DNA of 64,000 nt from Marinobacter litoralis. GTDB taxonomy: Bacteria; Pseudomonadota; Gammaproteobacteria; Pseudomonadales; Oleiphilaceae. Position numbers and translations under genes: made by a program. The stretch spans positions 219,285 to 283,284 of the forward strand of contig NZ_QMDL01000004.1 in NCBI RefSeq assembly GCF_003336705.1. The letters are read 5' to 3'. A model generated the notes under the pieces. It made no database searches. It had not been told where the DNA came from and saw only the letters and a list, made by a program, of their open reading frames with translations. Below, piece after piece: positions 9,111-17,763 of the stretch (positions are counted from its first letter, which is position 1; each line of letters opens with the position of its first letter).

Positions 9111-9649
9111 GCCCGCACACCCCAAACCAACACGTAATGGCCACCGCTAAATATTGCGGAAACAGCAACAACCCAGATACTGGCGGTTAGGATCCAGGGT
9201 TCCATCGACAATCCAGCCATAAGAATGATGATCAACAAGGCGGCCAGAATTTGGATAAAGGTATTCATCTTGCCCGGTATACTCGGCTCCATTTCGAAAC
9301 GCCCTACGCCGTAATGGAACGCAAGCCCTCCGCACACAATAATCAAATCACGCCCCAGCACCAAGGCGAATAACCAAACGGGCAGCACGTTGGTAATCGT
9401 CAACATCAAATAGGTTGTGATCAGCAGCGCTTTGTCGGCAAGAGGATCTGCAATCGCACCAAGCCGGCTTTTCCAGTTAAACGAACGGGCCAGAAAGCCA
9501 TCGATCGCATCCGTCAGCGCAGCTACCACAAAGATTACCAGCGCATGGCGGTACCCACCGTCAAGCAAGGCACCGGCGAACGGAATGATCAGTACGATCC
9601 GCAAAAACGTCAGTGCATTGGGTATCCAACGCCACTGCTGCGATCTCAC
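9089..9649 (-). CDS. CDP-alcohol phosphatidyltransferase (PgsA-like)
   Basis: Integral membrane enzyme of 186 residues with the full catalytic signature D-x2-D-G-x2-A-R-x8-G-x3-D-x3-D, seen as DAIDGFLARSFNWKSRLG followed by AIADPLAD. Several hydrophobic helices fit the six-TM fold. By similarity it transfers a phosphatidyl group from CDP-diacylglycerol to an alcohol such as glycerol-3-phosphate. In most gammaproteobacteria pgsA itself sits beside uvrC, so this copy next to hda could be a paralogue with a different acceptor; the sequence does not decide. It overlaps the hda start and follows the DUF2066 gene by 18 bp. Confidence 0.88.
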   Translation of the reverse strand: MRSQQWRWIPNALTFLRIVLIIPFAGALLDGGYRHALVIFVVAALTDAIDGFLARSFNWKSRLGAIADPLADKALLITTYLMLTITNVLPVWLFALVLGRDLIIVCGGLAFHYGVGRFEMEPSIPGKMNTFIQILAALLIIILMAGLSMEPWILTASIWVVAVSAIFSGGHYVLVWGVRAWRAKRS

Positions 9650-9667
9650 GTATTAGTCTCCGTCAGT

Positions 9668-10915
9668 TTATGAGTTGCTGCCACCACGCCCCGGAGCGCT
9701 CTGCCAACGGTAGTAAAGCACTTCGTAGAGAGACTCGAAGGCATCAGCCGCGTCTTGTTCATCACCTTCCGGCAAAGACTGATAGGCAGGGCCGGAAGCA
9801 TCTGAAGATTGCGCGCCACCTTCTTGCCCTTCCTGATCAGCGGGAGCGGTTGACTGCACCTCTTCCGCTGTTTCTACGATTGTCGCCTTATCATCAGCGG
9901 TCTGGACAATAAAACGCGGGTCCAGAGCGATGTATTCTCGCAACTGATTCAACTCACCCGAAAATGCTACCTCCAGCGTCAAACGTTCACCCCGGATGCG
10001 CGATGCGCCAACAGCGCGCACTGGCGTCATACTTTCAAGCGCCTTCACCACGTTGCCGTAATCTGCCAACGACGTCACACCATCCAACACCACGTCAACC
10101 GCCGGAGAATCGGCCACATTGCCAGCGGAAACCGCATAACGGCTGGCATAAAGCTCTGCCCACTGATCGACTACTTTGGTTGCCAGCTCTGCAGGCGTGC
10201 CCGCACTCGCTGAACGCTCACTGGCATCCAATCCCATACCTTGAAATACCCAGCCCGCACGCCACTGTCCGCCTGACCGGCTGATGCGCATCAAGGTGAT
10301 CATATCGTATGCTTGCCCTTCCGATGCCTTTTCAATCCGGTCTACAAACTGGCCCCACAGATCGGATAAAAGCGCACGGTCGCCAGAGAACTGCTCGCCC
10401 GGAAAAACCATCGGCAACCCGCGCTCAGATGCGGCTGCGATAAAATGGTCGTGCCATTCACCAGCGCCGCCCGCTTGAGACGATTCGCTCTTTCCGGTGA
10501 TCAACTGGCGCTGACCTCGATCTTCAACGGCAATCCAAGCCAGTGTCAGCGGACGATTCGCACCCCACACCGGTGCATTCAAAGCCGCAAGCGCACGGTT
10601 AACGCCTACCGCACCAAAACTCATCTGCATTCGGCTTTGGCTCTCGCTCTGCCCTACCTGGTACGACAATACCAACGATTCTGCGTTGGCCAAAAGCTCA
10701 TCGACACCGTCAAGCGCCAGAACATCCCGGCTACCCGAGACACGAACCAGAACTTCACGCAGCCCGGCCTCGTATCCGGCCTTTACACTCGAGCTGCTGG
10801 TACCTGAAATTGGCACATCGGCATTATAAAGCCCGGTTATTGTGACTGCTGTCGCCGGCGCTGCTACAAACAAGGCGCACACCATTGTGATTGCTACGAG
10901 CACTGCCCGCTTCAT
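9668..10915 (-). CDS. DUF2066 domain protein, exported
   Basis: Protein of about 415 residues recognised as DUF2066, a family of unknown role found near purM in pseudomonads and relatives. The start at ATG 10915 gives an obvious signal peptide (MKRAVLVAITMVCALFVAAPATA), so the mature protein is periplasmic. The domain follows: LYNADVPISGTSSSSVKAG, LVRVSGSRDVLA, YQVGQSESQSRMQMSF. The C-terminal 60 residues are Glu/Ser/Ala-rich and probably disordered. An ATG at 10945 and a start at 10975 exist in frame but would put 10-20 residues ahead of the signal peptide. It is divergent from purM and likely the first gene of the DUF2066-pgsA-like-hda-parA-yqcC run. Confidence 0.82.
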   Translation of the reverse strand: MKRAVLVAITMVCALFVAAPATAVTITGLYNADVPISGTSSSSVKAGYEAGLREVLVRVSGSRDVLALDGVDELLANAESLVLSYQVGQSESQSRMQMSFGAVGVNRALAALNAPVWGANRPLTLAWIAVEDRGQRQLITGKSESSQAGGAGEWHDHFIAAASERGLPMVFPGEQFSGDRALLSDLWGQFVDRIEKASEGQAYDMITLMRISRSGGQWRAGWVFQGMGLDASERSASAGTPAELATKVVDQWAELYASRYAVSAGNVADSPAVDVVLDGVTSLADYGNVVKALESMTPVRAVGASRIRGERLTLEVAFSGELNQLREYIALDPRFIVQTADDKATIVETAEEVQSTAPADQEGQEGGAQSSDASGPAYQSLPEGDEQDAADAFESLYEVLYYRWQSAPGRGGSNS

Positions 10916-11087
10916 TCTTGCTGAATACCCGTTGACTGAATTCGTCATGTAGATGTAGCACCCTGCCGTTCCCATGAATGGCGCACAGGATACACCATCG
11001 CCTGTCAGCTGAGTAGCAAGCCAGCCACCGCTCTACGTGATAACCGTAGATTAACTAACGAATAGTGGCCGTATCGAGGAATAGCAG

Positions 11088-11116
11088 TTGGACCCCCCGT
11101 GCGCACCTGTTAAAAT
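11088..11116 (+). promoter_or_regulatory. Sigma-70 promoter of purMN
   Basis: TTGGAC (11088-11093) and TAAAAT (11111-11116) are separated by exactly 17 bp, close to consensus. Transcription would begin near 11123, about 30 nt ahead of the purM ATG. Confidence 0.7.
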
Positions 11117-11151
11117 CCGCGGCCAGACCCACAGTCCAATGGTTATTTTCC

Positions 11152-12210
11152 ATGAGCGAACAGAAGCCCTCCCTCACCTACCGCGATGCGGGTGTTGATA
11201 TTGATGCCGGCAACGAGCTGGTTAACCGAATTAAGAGCACCGCGGCCAAAACCCGCCGCCCCGAAGTCCTCGGCGGCCTAGGTGGTTTTGGTGCCATGGT
11301 GTCCATTCCAGCCGGCTATAAAGAGCCCGTACTGGTTTCAGGCACCGACGGCGTAGGCACCAAGCTTCGCCTCGCCATGCAGCTCGAAAAACACGACACC
11401 ATCGGCATCGATCTGGTTGCCATGTGCGTGAACGACCTGATCGTTGGTGGCGCCGAGCCTCTGTTCTTCCTGGATTATTACGCCACGGGCAAACTCAACG
11501 TAGACATCGCAGCCAATGTTGTTGAAGGCATCGGCAAAGGCTGCGAGCTTTCTGGCTGCGCACTGGTAGGCGGCGAAACCGCTGAAATGCCTGGCATGTA
11601 CGAAGGCGATGACTACGACCTCGCCGGCTTCTGCGTGGGCGTTGTCGAGCGTGAAAATATTCTTGACGGCAGCCGCGTTCAGTCCGGCGACGTACTGCTG
11701 GCCCTTGGCTCGTCAGGACCGCACTCGAACGGCTACTCGCTGATTCGCAAAATCATCGAAGTAAGCAATGCCGACTTGAGCCAGCCCATGGGCGACACCA
11801 CTCTGGCTGACGCTCTTATGGCTCCGACTCGCATCTATGTGAAGAATCTTCTCAAGCTGATTCGTGACGTAGACGTTCGCGCCATGTCACACATCACCGG
11901 CGGCGGACTGCCTGAAAACATTCCCCGCGTTCTGCCAGACAACACGGTTGCCGCAATCGATACGGAAAGCTGGGAATTGCCCCCAGTATTCCAGTGGCTG
12001 AAAGACGCCGGCGGCGTAGCGGCAGAAGAAATGTACCGCACTTTTAACTGTGGCATTGGCATGATCGTTTGCGTTCCTGAAGATCAAAAAGATCTGGCGA
12101 TCGACACACTGAATGCGATGGGTGAAACCGTATGGCAGGTCGGTGTCATCGAGAGCGCAGAGAATGCAACCTCAGCCGTTCGTTACGCGCCAGGGCTGCT
12201 TAAAGCATGA
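11152..12210 (+). CDS. purM: Phosphoribosylformylglycinamidine cyclo-ligase
   Basis: AIR synthetase, the ATP-dependent ring closure in de novo purine synthesis. The 352-residue protein shows [15 protein letters not shown] at the N-terminus, [20 protein letters not shown], the active-site [42 protein letters not shown] and [13 protein letters not shown]. An in-frame start at 11065 lies upstream of the promoter boxes and is excluded; ATG 11152 matches the usual N-terminus. It overlaps purN by four bases (ATGA), so the two are translationally coupled, the common gammaproteobacterial arrangement. Confidence 0.97.
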   Translation: MSEQKPSLTYRDAGVDIDAGNELVNRIKSTAAKTRRPEVLGGLGGFGAMVSIPAGYKEPVLVSGTDGVGTKLRLAMQLEKHDTIGIDLVAMCVNDLIVGGAEPLFFLDYYATGKLNVDIAANVVEGIGKGCELSGCALVGGETAEMPGMYEGDDYDLAGFCVGVVERENILDGSRVQSGDVLLALGSSGPHSNGYSLIRKIIEVSNADLSQPMGDTTLADALMAPTRIYVKNLLKLIRDVDVRAMSHITGGGLPENIPRVLPDNTVAAIDTESWELPPVFQWLKDAGGVAAEEMYRTFNCGIGMIVCVPEDQKDLAIDTLNAMGETVWQVGVIESAENATSAVRYAPGLLKA

Positions 12211-12869
12211 TGGCAGACCCAGCGCCGCTACCGAAAATTGTTGTTCTGGCCTCAGGCAGCGGAACCAATCTGCAAGCTCTGATCGAAGCCACCCGGGAAC
12301 GGGATTTCCCGGGGGAAATCATTGCTGTCGGGTGCAATCGTCCCGGTGCATTTGCACTGGAGCGCGCAGCTCAAGCCAACATCCCCACCTTCGTCATTGA
12401 TCATACGAAGTCGGATTCACGGGAGGCTTTCGATGCCTCCCTGATGGCTGAGCTGCACCGGCACAATCCGGACGTTATCGTACTCGCCGGATTCATGCGC
12501 ATCCTGACTCCCGATTTCGTTCGCGCTTTCCGGGGCCGAATGCTGAACATTCACCCTTCCCTTCTGCCGGCTTACACCGGCCTGAACACGCACAAACGCG
12601 TGCTGGAAGCCGGCGACAAAGTTCACGGTGTTTCCATTCACTTCGTGACAGAAGAGCTGGACGGCGGCCCCGTTATCGCGCAATCCGAAATTGCGGTGAA
12701 CCCCGATGACACCCCCGAAACTCTGGCCGAGCGTGTTCAGCAACAGGAGCACATGCTCTATCCAATTGTTCTGCGCTGGTTCTGCGAAGGGCGCATTCAG
12801 CTCTCCGCTAATGGCGTGCAATTCGACGGAACATTACTCCCGAAACCCATGCGCCTCGCCGACAGCTGA
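12207..12869 (+). CDS. purN: Phosphoribosylglycinamide formyltransferase
   Basis: GAR transformylase, which uses 10-formyl-tetrahydrofolate to formylate glycinamide ribonucleotide. The 220-residue product has the N-terminal [17 protein letters not shown] phosphate-binding loop, the catalytic region VLAGFMRIL with [13 protein letters not shown], and [18 protein letters not shown]. All active-site residues of the family (Asn, His, Asp) are present. A few extra residues (MMADPAPLP) precede the conserved start; the second Met is an equally possible initiator. It is the second gene of the purMN operon. Confidence 0.97.
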   Translation: MMADPAPLPKIVVLASGSGTNLQALIEATRERDFPGEIIAVGCNRPGAFALERAAQANIPTFVIDHTKSDSREAFDASLMAELHRHNPDVIVLAGFMRILTPDFVRAFRGRMLNIHPSLLPAYTGLNTHKRVLEAGDKVHGVSIHFVTEELDGGPVIAQSEIAVNPDDTPETLAERVQQQEHMLYPIVLRWFCEGRIQLSANGVQFDGTLLPKPMRLADS

Positions 12870-12941
12870 ACAGATTGTCATCCTCACTTAGCCAAGGAAC
12901 GGCTAGACTGTCATAAGCACAGACTGGGAAGAGGCCATTGG

Positions 12942-13682
12942 ATGCAACGCTACATAACGCCAAGTAAGATTATTTCGCTACTCGCGGGGCTTGTATTTTC
13001 CAGTCTCGCGGTGAGCGCCTCAACAGATAGCTCCGCCAAATCCGAGCTATCGCCATACGAAGCCAGCTACACAGCGTCCATGTCTAAAGGGGTGAGCCTG
13101 AACGGCCAAGGCATTCGCACACTCACCGATCAGGGCAATAACGTGTGGCTATACCGCACCGACGTTGACTCCTTTATCGCCGATATCAACGAATCCCTCA
13201 TTTTTAAATGGGAAGACGGCCACGTTATCCCTTTACGCTATCGCTATAGTCTGTCCGGCTTTTTGATCAAAGACCGAAAACAGTCGATCGACTTCAACTG
13301 GCAAGAAGGCATAGCTACCGGAAAATACCGCGGCAAATCGTTTAAAGTAGAACTAGAGGAAGGCACGCTGGACCCTCTGGGCTACCAACTGCAACTGCAT
13401 CAGGACTTGAAGGCAGGGAAGCGAGACATCACCTACCGTGTGCTGGACAAAGGGGATTACGACACCGATCGTTTTGCCGTTATTTCCGAAGAAAGCCTGA
13501 GCGACCGCGGCCGTACGATGAAAACCCTGAAAGCCGAAAAGGTGCGTGAAGAAGACTCAAAACGCCAAACCTTGATGTGGTTTGATCCGGAGCAAAACTA
13601 CCTCCTGGCCCGCCTGCTTCAGGTCGAGCCAGATGGCAGCGAGTACGAGTTACGATTAAAAGATGCGCGGGTTCAGGACTGA
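12942..13682 (+). CDS. DUF3108 domain protein, exported
   Basis: A 246-residue protein with an N-terminal signal peptide (hydrophobic core around residues 10-26) followed by a DUF3108 beta-rich domain: YEASYTASMSKGVSLNGQG, FKWEDGHVIPLRYRYSLSG, KDRKQSIDFNWQEG. Family members are periplasmic proteins of unknown function, often downstream of purN. It begins 72 bp after purN and probably belongs to the same transcript. Its last 10 bp overlap the end of the convergent avtA gene. Confidence 0.82.
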   Translation: MQRYITPSKIISLLAGLVFSSLAVSASTDSSAKSELSPYEASYTASMSKGVSLNGQGIRTLTDQGNNVWLYRTDVDSFIADINESLIFKWEDGHVIPLRYRYSLSGFLIKDRKQSIDFNWQEGIATGKYRGKSFKVELEEGTLDPLGYQLQLHQDLKAGKRDITYRVLDKGDYDTDRFAVISEESLSDRGRTMKTLKAEKVREEDSKRQTLMWFDPEQNYLLARLLQVEPDGSEYELRLKDARVQD

Positions 13683-14956
13683 CCCGAAGCAGGCTGCTCT
13701 GCCCACACTGCCTTTACCTCGTCAGCGATGATACGCAGGCCATTAGCCACCTGCTCATCATCCTGCGAGTACGTCACCCTCAGACACTCGTGGCGATGCT
13801 TCCAGTCATCATCCGGCAAGCCGGGGAAGAAATAGTGCCCGGACACCACCAGCACCCCACGCTCTTTCAACCGCTGGTATAGCTCCAGGCTTGAAATCGG
13901 CAAATCCGGGAACCACAACCAAAGGAACATTGCCCCTTCCGGCTTGTGGATGTACCAGCGGCAACTGTCTTCGCCCATCGCCACCCGAAATGCCTCAACC
14001 GCTCGTTCCATTTTTGCTTTGTAGAACGGGCAAATCACTTCGCGACTCAGCGAGAGTATTTCACCGGATTTAACCAACGGTTCCGCCAGCATAGCCCCGA
14101 AACTACCCGTTGCCAGGTTCATGATGGCATTGATACCCGACAACGCTTTGATAACCGGCTCCGAGGCAATCACGATGCCGGTACGTGCGGCCGGCAAACC
14201 CAGCTTGGACAAGCTGAGGCAAAGGATGATTTGCTCGTTCCAGGTGGGCTTGGCGTCCACGAACAGCAAGCTCGGGAAAGGCGTGCCGTAGGCACCATCC
14301 ACAATCAACGGAATGTCGTGCTCGCGGGCCATTCCCTCAAGCCTCGCCAATTCCTCATCGGTAATGACGTTACCGGTGGGGTTGGTAGGACGCGACACAC
14401 AGATAGCACCAGTTTCACCGGTTACTTCAACGGCATCGAAATCCACTCGATATTTGAACTCGTGCGCATCAGTAAATGAAATGTCAGGCTGCACAGCATG
14501 GAATAGGTCTTGATCAATACCCGCATCGGCATAGCCAATGTATTCCGGTGCCAAAGGCAACAATATGTGTTTGCGCTGTCCGTTTCCGTATTCGCCGCCA
14601 AACATGTTGAACAACATGAAGAAGGCCGCCTGACTGCCATTGGTCAGCGCAATGTTCTCAGGCTTAAGCCCCCACCCGTATTCCTCATTCAACAGATCGG
14701 CTAGCGAGGCTATGAACTGCTTTTCGCCCTGAGGGGGATCATAAATGCCGACCAAACGGCGCACCTGATTTTCGTCGGTGGCCATTTCAGCCAGAATCTC
14801 TTGCACTCTCTGCTGAACTTCAGGAATGTGCCCGGGGTTGCCACCCCCCATCATGATCATGTCCTCACCGGACGCCATGGCATTCCCCAGGTCATCCATC
14901 AGAGAGGTGATGCCGGCATCGGCGGTGAACTTACGACCAAAAGCAGAGAGTTTCAT
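13673..14956 (-). CDS. avtA: Valine--pyruvate aminotransferase
   Basis: PLP-dependent class I/II aminotransferase that makes alanine and 2-oxoisovalerate interconvert with valine and pyruvate. The 427-residue product opens with MKLSAFGRKFTADAGITSLMDDLG and MMGGGNPGHIPEVQ, typical of AvtA, and carries NPTGNVITDEEL, VDGAYGTPFP and the Schiff-base Lys in SLSKLGLPAARTG. The C-terminal domain includes PEGAMFLWLWFPDLPISSLELYQ and VSGHYFFPG. The start is ATG 14956. It is monocistronic by position; the next gene on the strand ends 62 bp upstream. Confidence 0.93.
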   Translation of the reverse strand: MKLSAFGRKFTADAGITSLMDDLGNAMASGEDMIMMGGGNPGHIPEVQQRVQEILAEMATDENQVRRLVGIYDPPQGEKQFIASLADLLNEEYGWGLKPENIALTNGSQAAFFMLFNMFGGEYGNGQRKHILLPLAPEYIGYADAGIDQDLFHAVQPDISFTDAHEFKYRVDFDAVEVTGETGAICVSRPTNPTGNVITDEELARLEGMAREHDIPLIVDGAYGTPFPSLLFVDAKPTWNEQIILCLSLSKLGLPAARTGIVIASEPVIKALSGINAIMNLATGSFGAMLAEPLVKSGEILSLSREVICPFYKAKMERAVEAFRVAMGEDSCRWYIHKPEGAMFLWLWFPDLPISSLELYQRLKERGVLVVSGHYFFPGLPDDDWKHRHECLRVTYSQDDEQVANGLRIIADEVKAVWAEQPASGQS

Positions 14957-15018
14957 GTCTCTTATCCGTTTAAAAGCATTTAGGAGGTTTATAAGAATGC
15001 TACTGCGGACTGCGGCAA

Positions 15019-15618
15019 TCAGGTATCGAGGGGGATACCCAGATTGCTGACACCTTCGTTAGAGGCATCATTGCGCAGTTCTTCGATGAAGTCTTCACTC
15101 GGCACGCGCTGGCGCTTTAGAGCGAGCACGGTGTCGCGCTGGAAGATTTTGTCTTCTTTAAGCAAGGGATGCTGCTCGAACAATCGGATCAGCTCGTCGT
15201 CGTCCATCCCCTCGCCTTCCGACATTTCCACGAAATCCATGACGGTTTTGGTGGCCAGCTGAGACGCTTCTGTAGCTCGGTGCTTGTTCGGGTTCAGCCG
15301 ATTCAGCAAAGCCTGCTCAAGCAGCTGACAGAAGTCGAAGGCGGGGTATACGCCATAGGCGTCGAATTCATCGACGTTCGGGCTGAGCGTTTCGAGCTTG
15401 CTGAGCAGTTGCGGGATCGCGGCTTCGGAGGTATCAAGCTGCAGGGTTCCCCAGGCAAGATCGAGCAGTTGGCGCATTTTGCCACCGCTTTTCATGCCTA
15501 CTGCATCTGCGAACAGGGCGTAGTTGGGGAAGGCGCGCTCGGCCAGGGCAAGCAGGTAGGCGCATTCGCGCCAGCCTTGCAGTTGTGAAACGGCTTTCAA
15601 AAACTGGTTGGCGTTCAT
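15019..15618 (-). CDS. YjaG family protein (DUF416)
   Basis: A 199-residue soluble helical protein matching YjaG/DUF416, a family with no assigned activity. It shows the typical [23 protein letters not shown] start and [11 protein letters not shown]. The C-terminal half is acidic, with [26 protein letters not shown]. The start ATG 15618 overlaps the dcd stop in an ATGA junction, so it is translationally coupled to dcd. A longer in-frame reading to 15687 runs back through the dcd C-terminus and is rejected. Confidence 0.82.
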   Translation of the reverse strand: MNANQFLKAVSQLQGWRECAYLLALAERAFPNYALFADAVGMKSGGKMRQLLDLAWGTLQLDTSEAAIPQLLSKLETLSPNVDEFDAYGVYPAFDFCQLLEQALLNRLNPNKHRATEASQLATKTVMDFVEMSEGEGMDDDELIRLFEQHPLLKEDKIFQRDTVLALKRQRVPSEDFIEELRNDASNEGVSNLGIPLDT

Positions 15619-16181
15619 GTCCGCGGCAGGGTCACGCCTGTCTGGCCAAGGTATTTTCCGCCACGGTCTTTGTAGCTGGTTTCGCACATTTCGTCAGATT
15701 CGAAGAACAGCATCTGTGCCACACCTTCGTTGGCGTAGATTTTCGCTGGCAGGTTGGTGGTGTTGGAGAATTCCAAGGTCACCTGGCCTTCCCATTCGGG
15801 TTCCAGCGGGGTTACGTTTACGATGATGCCGCAACGTGCATAGGTGCTTTTGCCGAGGCAGATGGTGAGCACGCTTCTCGGTATGCGGAAGTATTCAACA
15901 GTGCGCGCCAGTGCGAAGCTGTTCGGCGGGATGATGCACACGTCGCTGGTGATGTTGACGAAGCTGTTTTCGTCGAAGTTTTTCGGGTCTACGGTGGCGC
16001 TATGTACGTTGGTGAAGATTTTGAATTCGTTGCTGCAACGTACGTCGTATCCGTAGCTTGAGGTGCCGTAGGAGATGACGCGGCCGTTTTCGTTTTCACG
16101 AACTTGCCCGGCTTCGAAGGGTTCGATCATGCCGTGCTCTTCGGACATCCGGCGGATCCACTTATCGGACTTTATGCTCAT
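15615..16181 (-). CDS. dcd: dCTP deaminase
   Basis: Trimeric enzyme producing dUTP from dCTP, feeding thymidylate synthesis. The 188-residue product matches the usual length and has the [19 protein letters not shown] opening, [16 protein letters not shown], the substrate-binding GKSTYARCG and the active-site segment [16 protein letters not shown]. The C-terminal nucleotide-binding tail [11 protein letters not shown] is also present. An upstream in-frame start at 16271 adds 30 unrelated residues and lies over a plausible promoter, so ATG 16181 is used. It is followed by the coupled YjaG-family gene. Confidence 0.96.
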   Translation of the reverse strand: MSIKSDKWIRRMSEEHGMIEPFEAGQVRENENGRVISYGTSSYGYDVRCSNEFKIFTNVHSATVDPKNFDENSFVNITSDVCIIPPNSFALARTVEYFRIPRSVLTICLGKSTYARCGIIVNVTPLEPEWEGQVTLEFSNTTNLPAKIYANEGVAQMLFFESDEMCETSYKDRGGKYLGQTGVTLPRT

Positions 16182-16335
16182 GGGGAATTCTCGTTTCCAG
16201 CTGGGAAAAATTGGGGCGTAGTTTACCTTGTCCTTGGGGTTGTGTCGAAGGCTTGGGCGTTTATCAGTCACGCTTTTGGATTTGCTGATCTCAGCTGCGA
16301 GAGCGGCCTTGTCAAAAGATCGAACTCAGGCGACT
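16182..16335. other. Non-coding region upstream of dcd, with a possible dcd promoter
   Basis: This is the dcd-proximal part of the only gap above 300 bp in the window (16182-16484). On the minus strand TTCGAC (16244-16249) and TAAACT (16220-16225) are 18 bp apart and could drive dcd. I see no RNA gene or credible coding frame. The rest of the gap is the palindromic element at 16336-16441 and about 43 bp before the apbC stop. Confidence 0.4.
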
Positions 16336-16441
16336 GCGGCATCGGGCACGCCTTCCAAAAACCGCTACTAGCACATCCATGTGCGCTTCTCTTCGGCCAT
16401 CCATGGCCTACGACATTTTTGGAAGGCGTGCCCGATGCCGC
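16336..16441 (+). repeat. Palindromic two-hairpin element, copy 1
   Basis: A 106-bp element between apbC and dcd. The arms 16336-16361 and 16416-16441 are a perfect 26-bp inverted repeat (GGCATCGGGCACGCC and complement) ending in A5/T5 at the inner side. The 54-bp core 16362-16415 contains GCACA-TCCA-TGTGC and GGCCA-TCCA-TGGCC hairpins joined by about ten pyrimidine-rich bases. The same core occurs at 33804-33856 (opposite orientation) and 35737-35790, each within different arms. It would fold into a Y-shaped three-way junction as RNA or extruded DNA. Whether it also ends apbC transcription is unknown. Confidence 0.88.
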
Positions 16442-16484
16442 GATCAAACGTTTGTAAAAGCCGCCCTGCAGAACCGTTTATTCG

Positions 16485-17585
16485 TTATGGCTCAACGACT
16501 GAGACACTGGAAATCGTTCCACCTAGATTCCGTTCCCTCGTGGACAGCTCCGCACCTACCCTGCGAGCAATATCGCGGTAGCGGCGTGCCACTTCGGAAT
16601 CCGGTTCGGCAACGACGGTTGGCGAACCGCTGTCGGTTTGTTCGCGGATGGTCATATGCAGGGGCAGCTGGCCCAGCAGTGTGGTGTCGTATTCTTCCGC
16701 GATGCGTGCGCCGCCTTCGCAGCCGAACAAGTGTTCTTCGTGGCCGCAGTTGCTGCAGATGTGGACGCTCATGTTTTCGATCACGCCGATCACTGGGATG
16801 TCCACTTTGCGGAACATTTCGATGCCTTTTTTGCCGTCCAGCAAGGCGATGTCTTGCGGGGTGGTGACGATGACGGTGCCGGTGACCGGGACTTTTTGGC
16901 CGAGGGTGAGCTGGATGTCGCCGGTGCCCGGTGGCATGTCTACTACCAGATAATCGAGCTCATCCCATAGGGTTTGTTGGAGTAGCTGCATGACGGCGCC
17001 ACTGACCATGGGGCCGCGCCAGGCCATGGGGGTCTTGTCGGTGGTGACGAAGGCCATGGAGTTGGCTTGCAGACCGTGGGCCTGCATGGGTACGAAGTAT
17101 TTGTTTTCGCGTACGTCCGGGCGTTTGCCTTCGGGTACGCCGAGCATCATGCCGATGCTGGGGCCGTATATGTCGGCATCCAGGATTCCGACTCGCGCGC
17201 CTTCGGCGTGCAGGGCCAAGGCCAGGTTGACCGCGGTGGTGGATTTTCCGACGCCGCCTTTGCCGGAGGCCACGGCGATGATGTTTTTCACGCCGGGGAC
17301 GGAGGCAATGTCTTTGTTGATTTTGCAGGCGTGGATTTTTTGGGCCACGTGCACTTCGGCGCTCTCGACGCCGTCAACGAATTCAATGGCATTGGCGACG
17401 ATTTGTTTCAAGCCGCCAGCAATGCCCTTTGAGGGGTATGGCAGCTCCACCATCAAGGTGACATTTCCCTGCTCGTCTGCCGTTAGGTTTTTCACGGCGC
17501 CCAGCTCAAAAAGGTCTTTGTTCAGGTATGGGTCACGGTATTCGCGTACGGCGTCTTCGAGTGCCTTTTGGGGGATCTGGGTCAT
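16485..17585 (-). CDS. apbC: Iron-sulfur cluster carrier protein ApbC/Mrp
   Basis: P-loop ATPase that binds and delivers [4Fe-4S] clusters. The 366-residue protein has an N-terminal MIP18/DUF59-type domain (residues 1-90), then SGKGGVGKSTTAVNLALAL (Walker A), ILDADIYGPSIGMMLG, the Walker B region VVDMPPGTGDIQL and the conserved cluster-binding pair HICSNCGHEEHLFG. The start at ATG 17585 is supported by GGAG nine bases upstream; a longer in-frame reading to 17693 adds 36 residues without family similarity. It is divergent from metG, the usual gene neighbour in this order. Confidence 0.95.
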   Translation of the reverse strand: MTQIPQKALEDAVREYRDPYLNKDLFELGAVKNLTADEQGNVTLMVELPYPSKGIAGGLKQIVANAIEFVDGVESAEVHVAQKIHACKINKDIASVPGVKNIIAVASGKGGVGKSTTAVNLALALHAEGARVGILDADIYGPSIGMMLGVPEGKRPDVRENKYFVPMQAHGLQANSMAFVTTDKTPMAWRGPMVSGAVMQLLQQTLWDELDYLVVDMPPGTGDIQLTLGQKVPVTGTVIVTTPQDIALLDGKKGIEMFRKVDIPVIGVIENMSVHICSNCGHEEHLFGCEGGARIAEEYDTTLLGQLPLHMTIREQTDSGSPTVVAEPDSEVARRYRDIARRVGAELSTRERNLGGTISSVSVVEP

Positions 17586-17763
17586 CGGGGTCTCCGGAAT
17601 AAGCTTATCACCCTGAATGCAGGTGAAAATTGATGGCTTGGAAGGTATCATCTGTGGCCGTTTCTGACCATATGGGGTCTTCGTCTGGAACAATCAATTC
17701 TGATTGTCTTCAAAACCCTGTTTGGCTTTCCACCCCGTATCAACATAAGGTTCGGACATCACC

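Noticed and set aside
16379-16867. Open frame across palindromic copy 1 into apbC
   Set aside because: It spans a repeat and the antisense of apbC; similar peptide fragments (for example CALL-GHPWP) recur at other copies only because the core DNA repeats.
17690-17707. Inverted repeat ACAATCA/TGATTGT ahead of metG
   Set aside because: Seven base pairs in one place is close to chance for a region this size, and no regulator is suggested; noted only in the metG entry.
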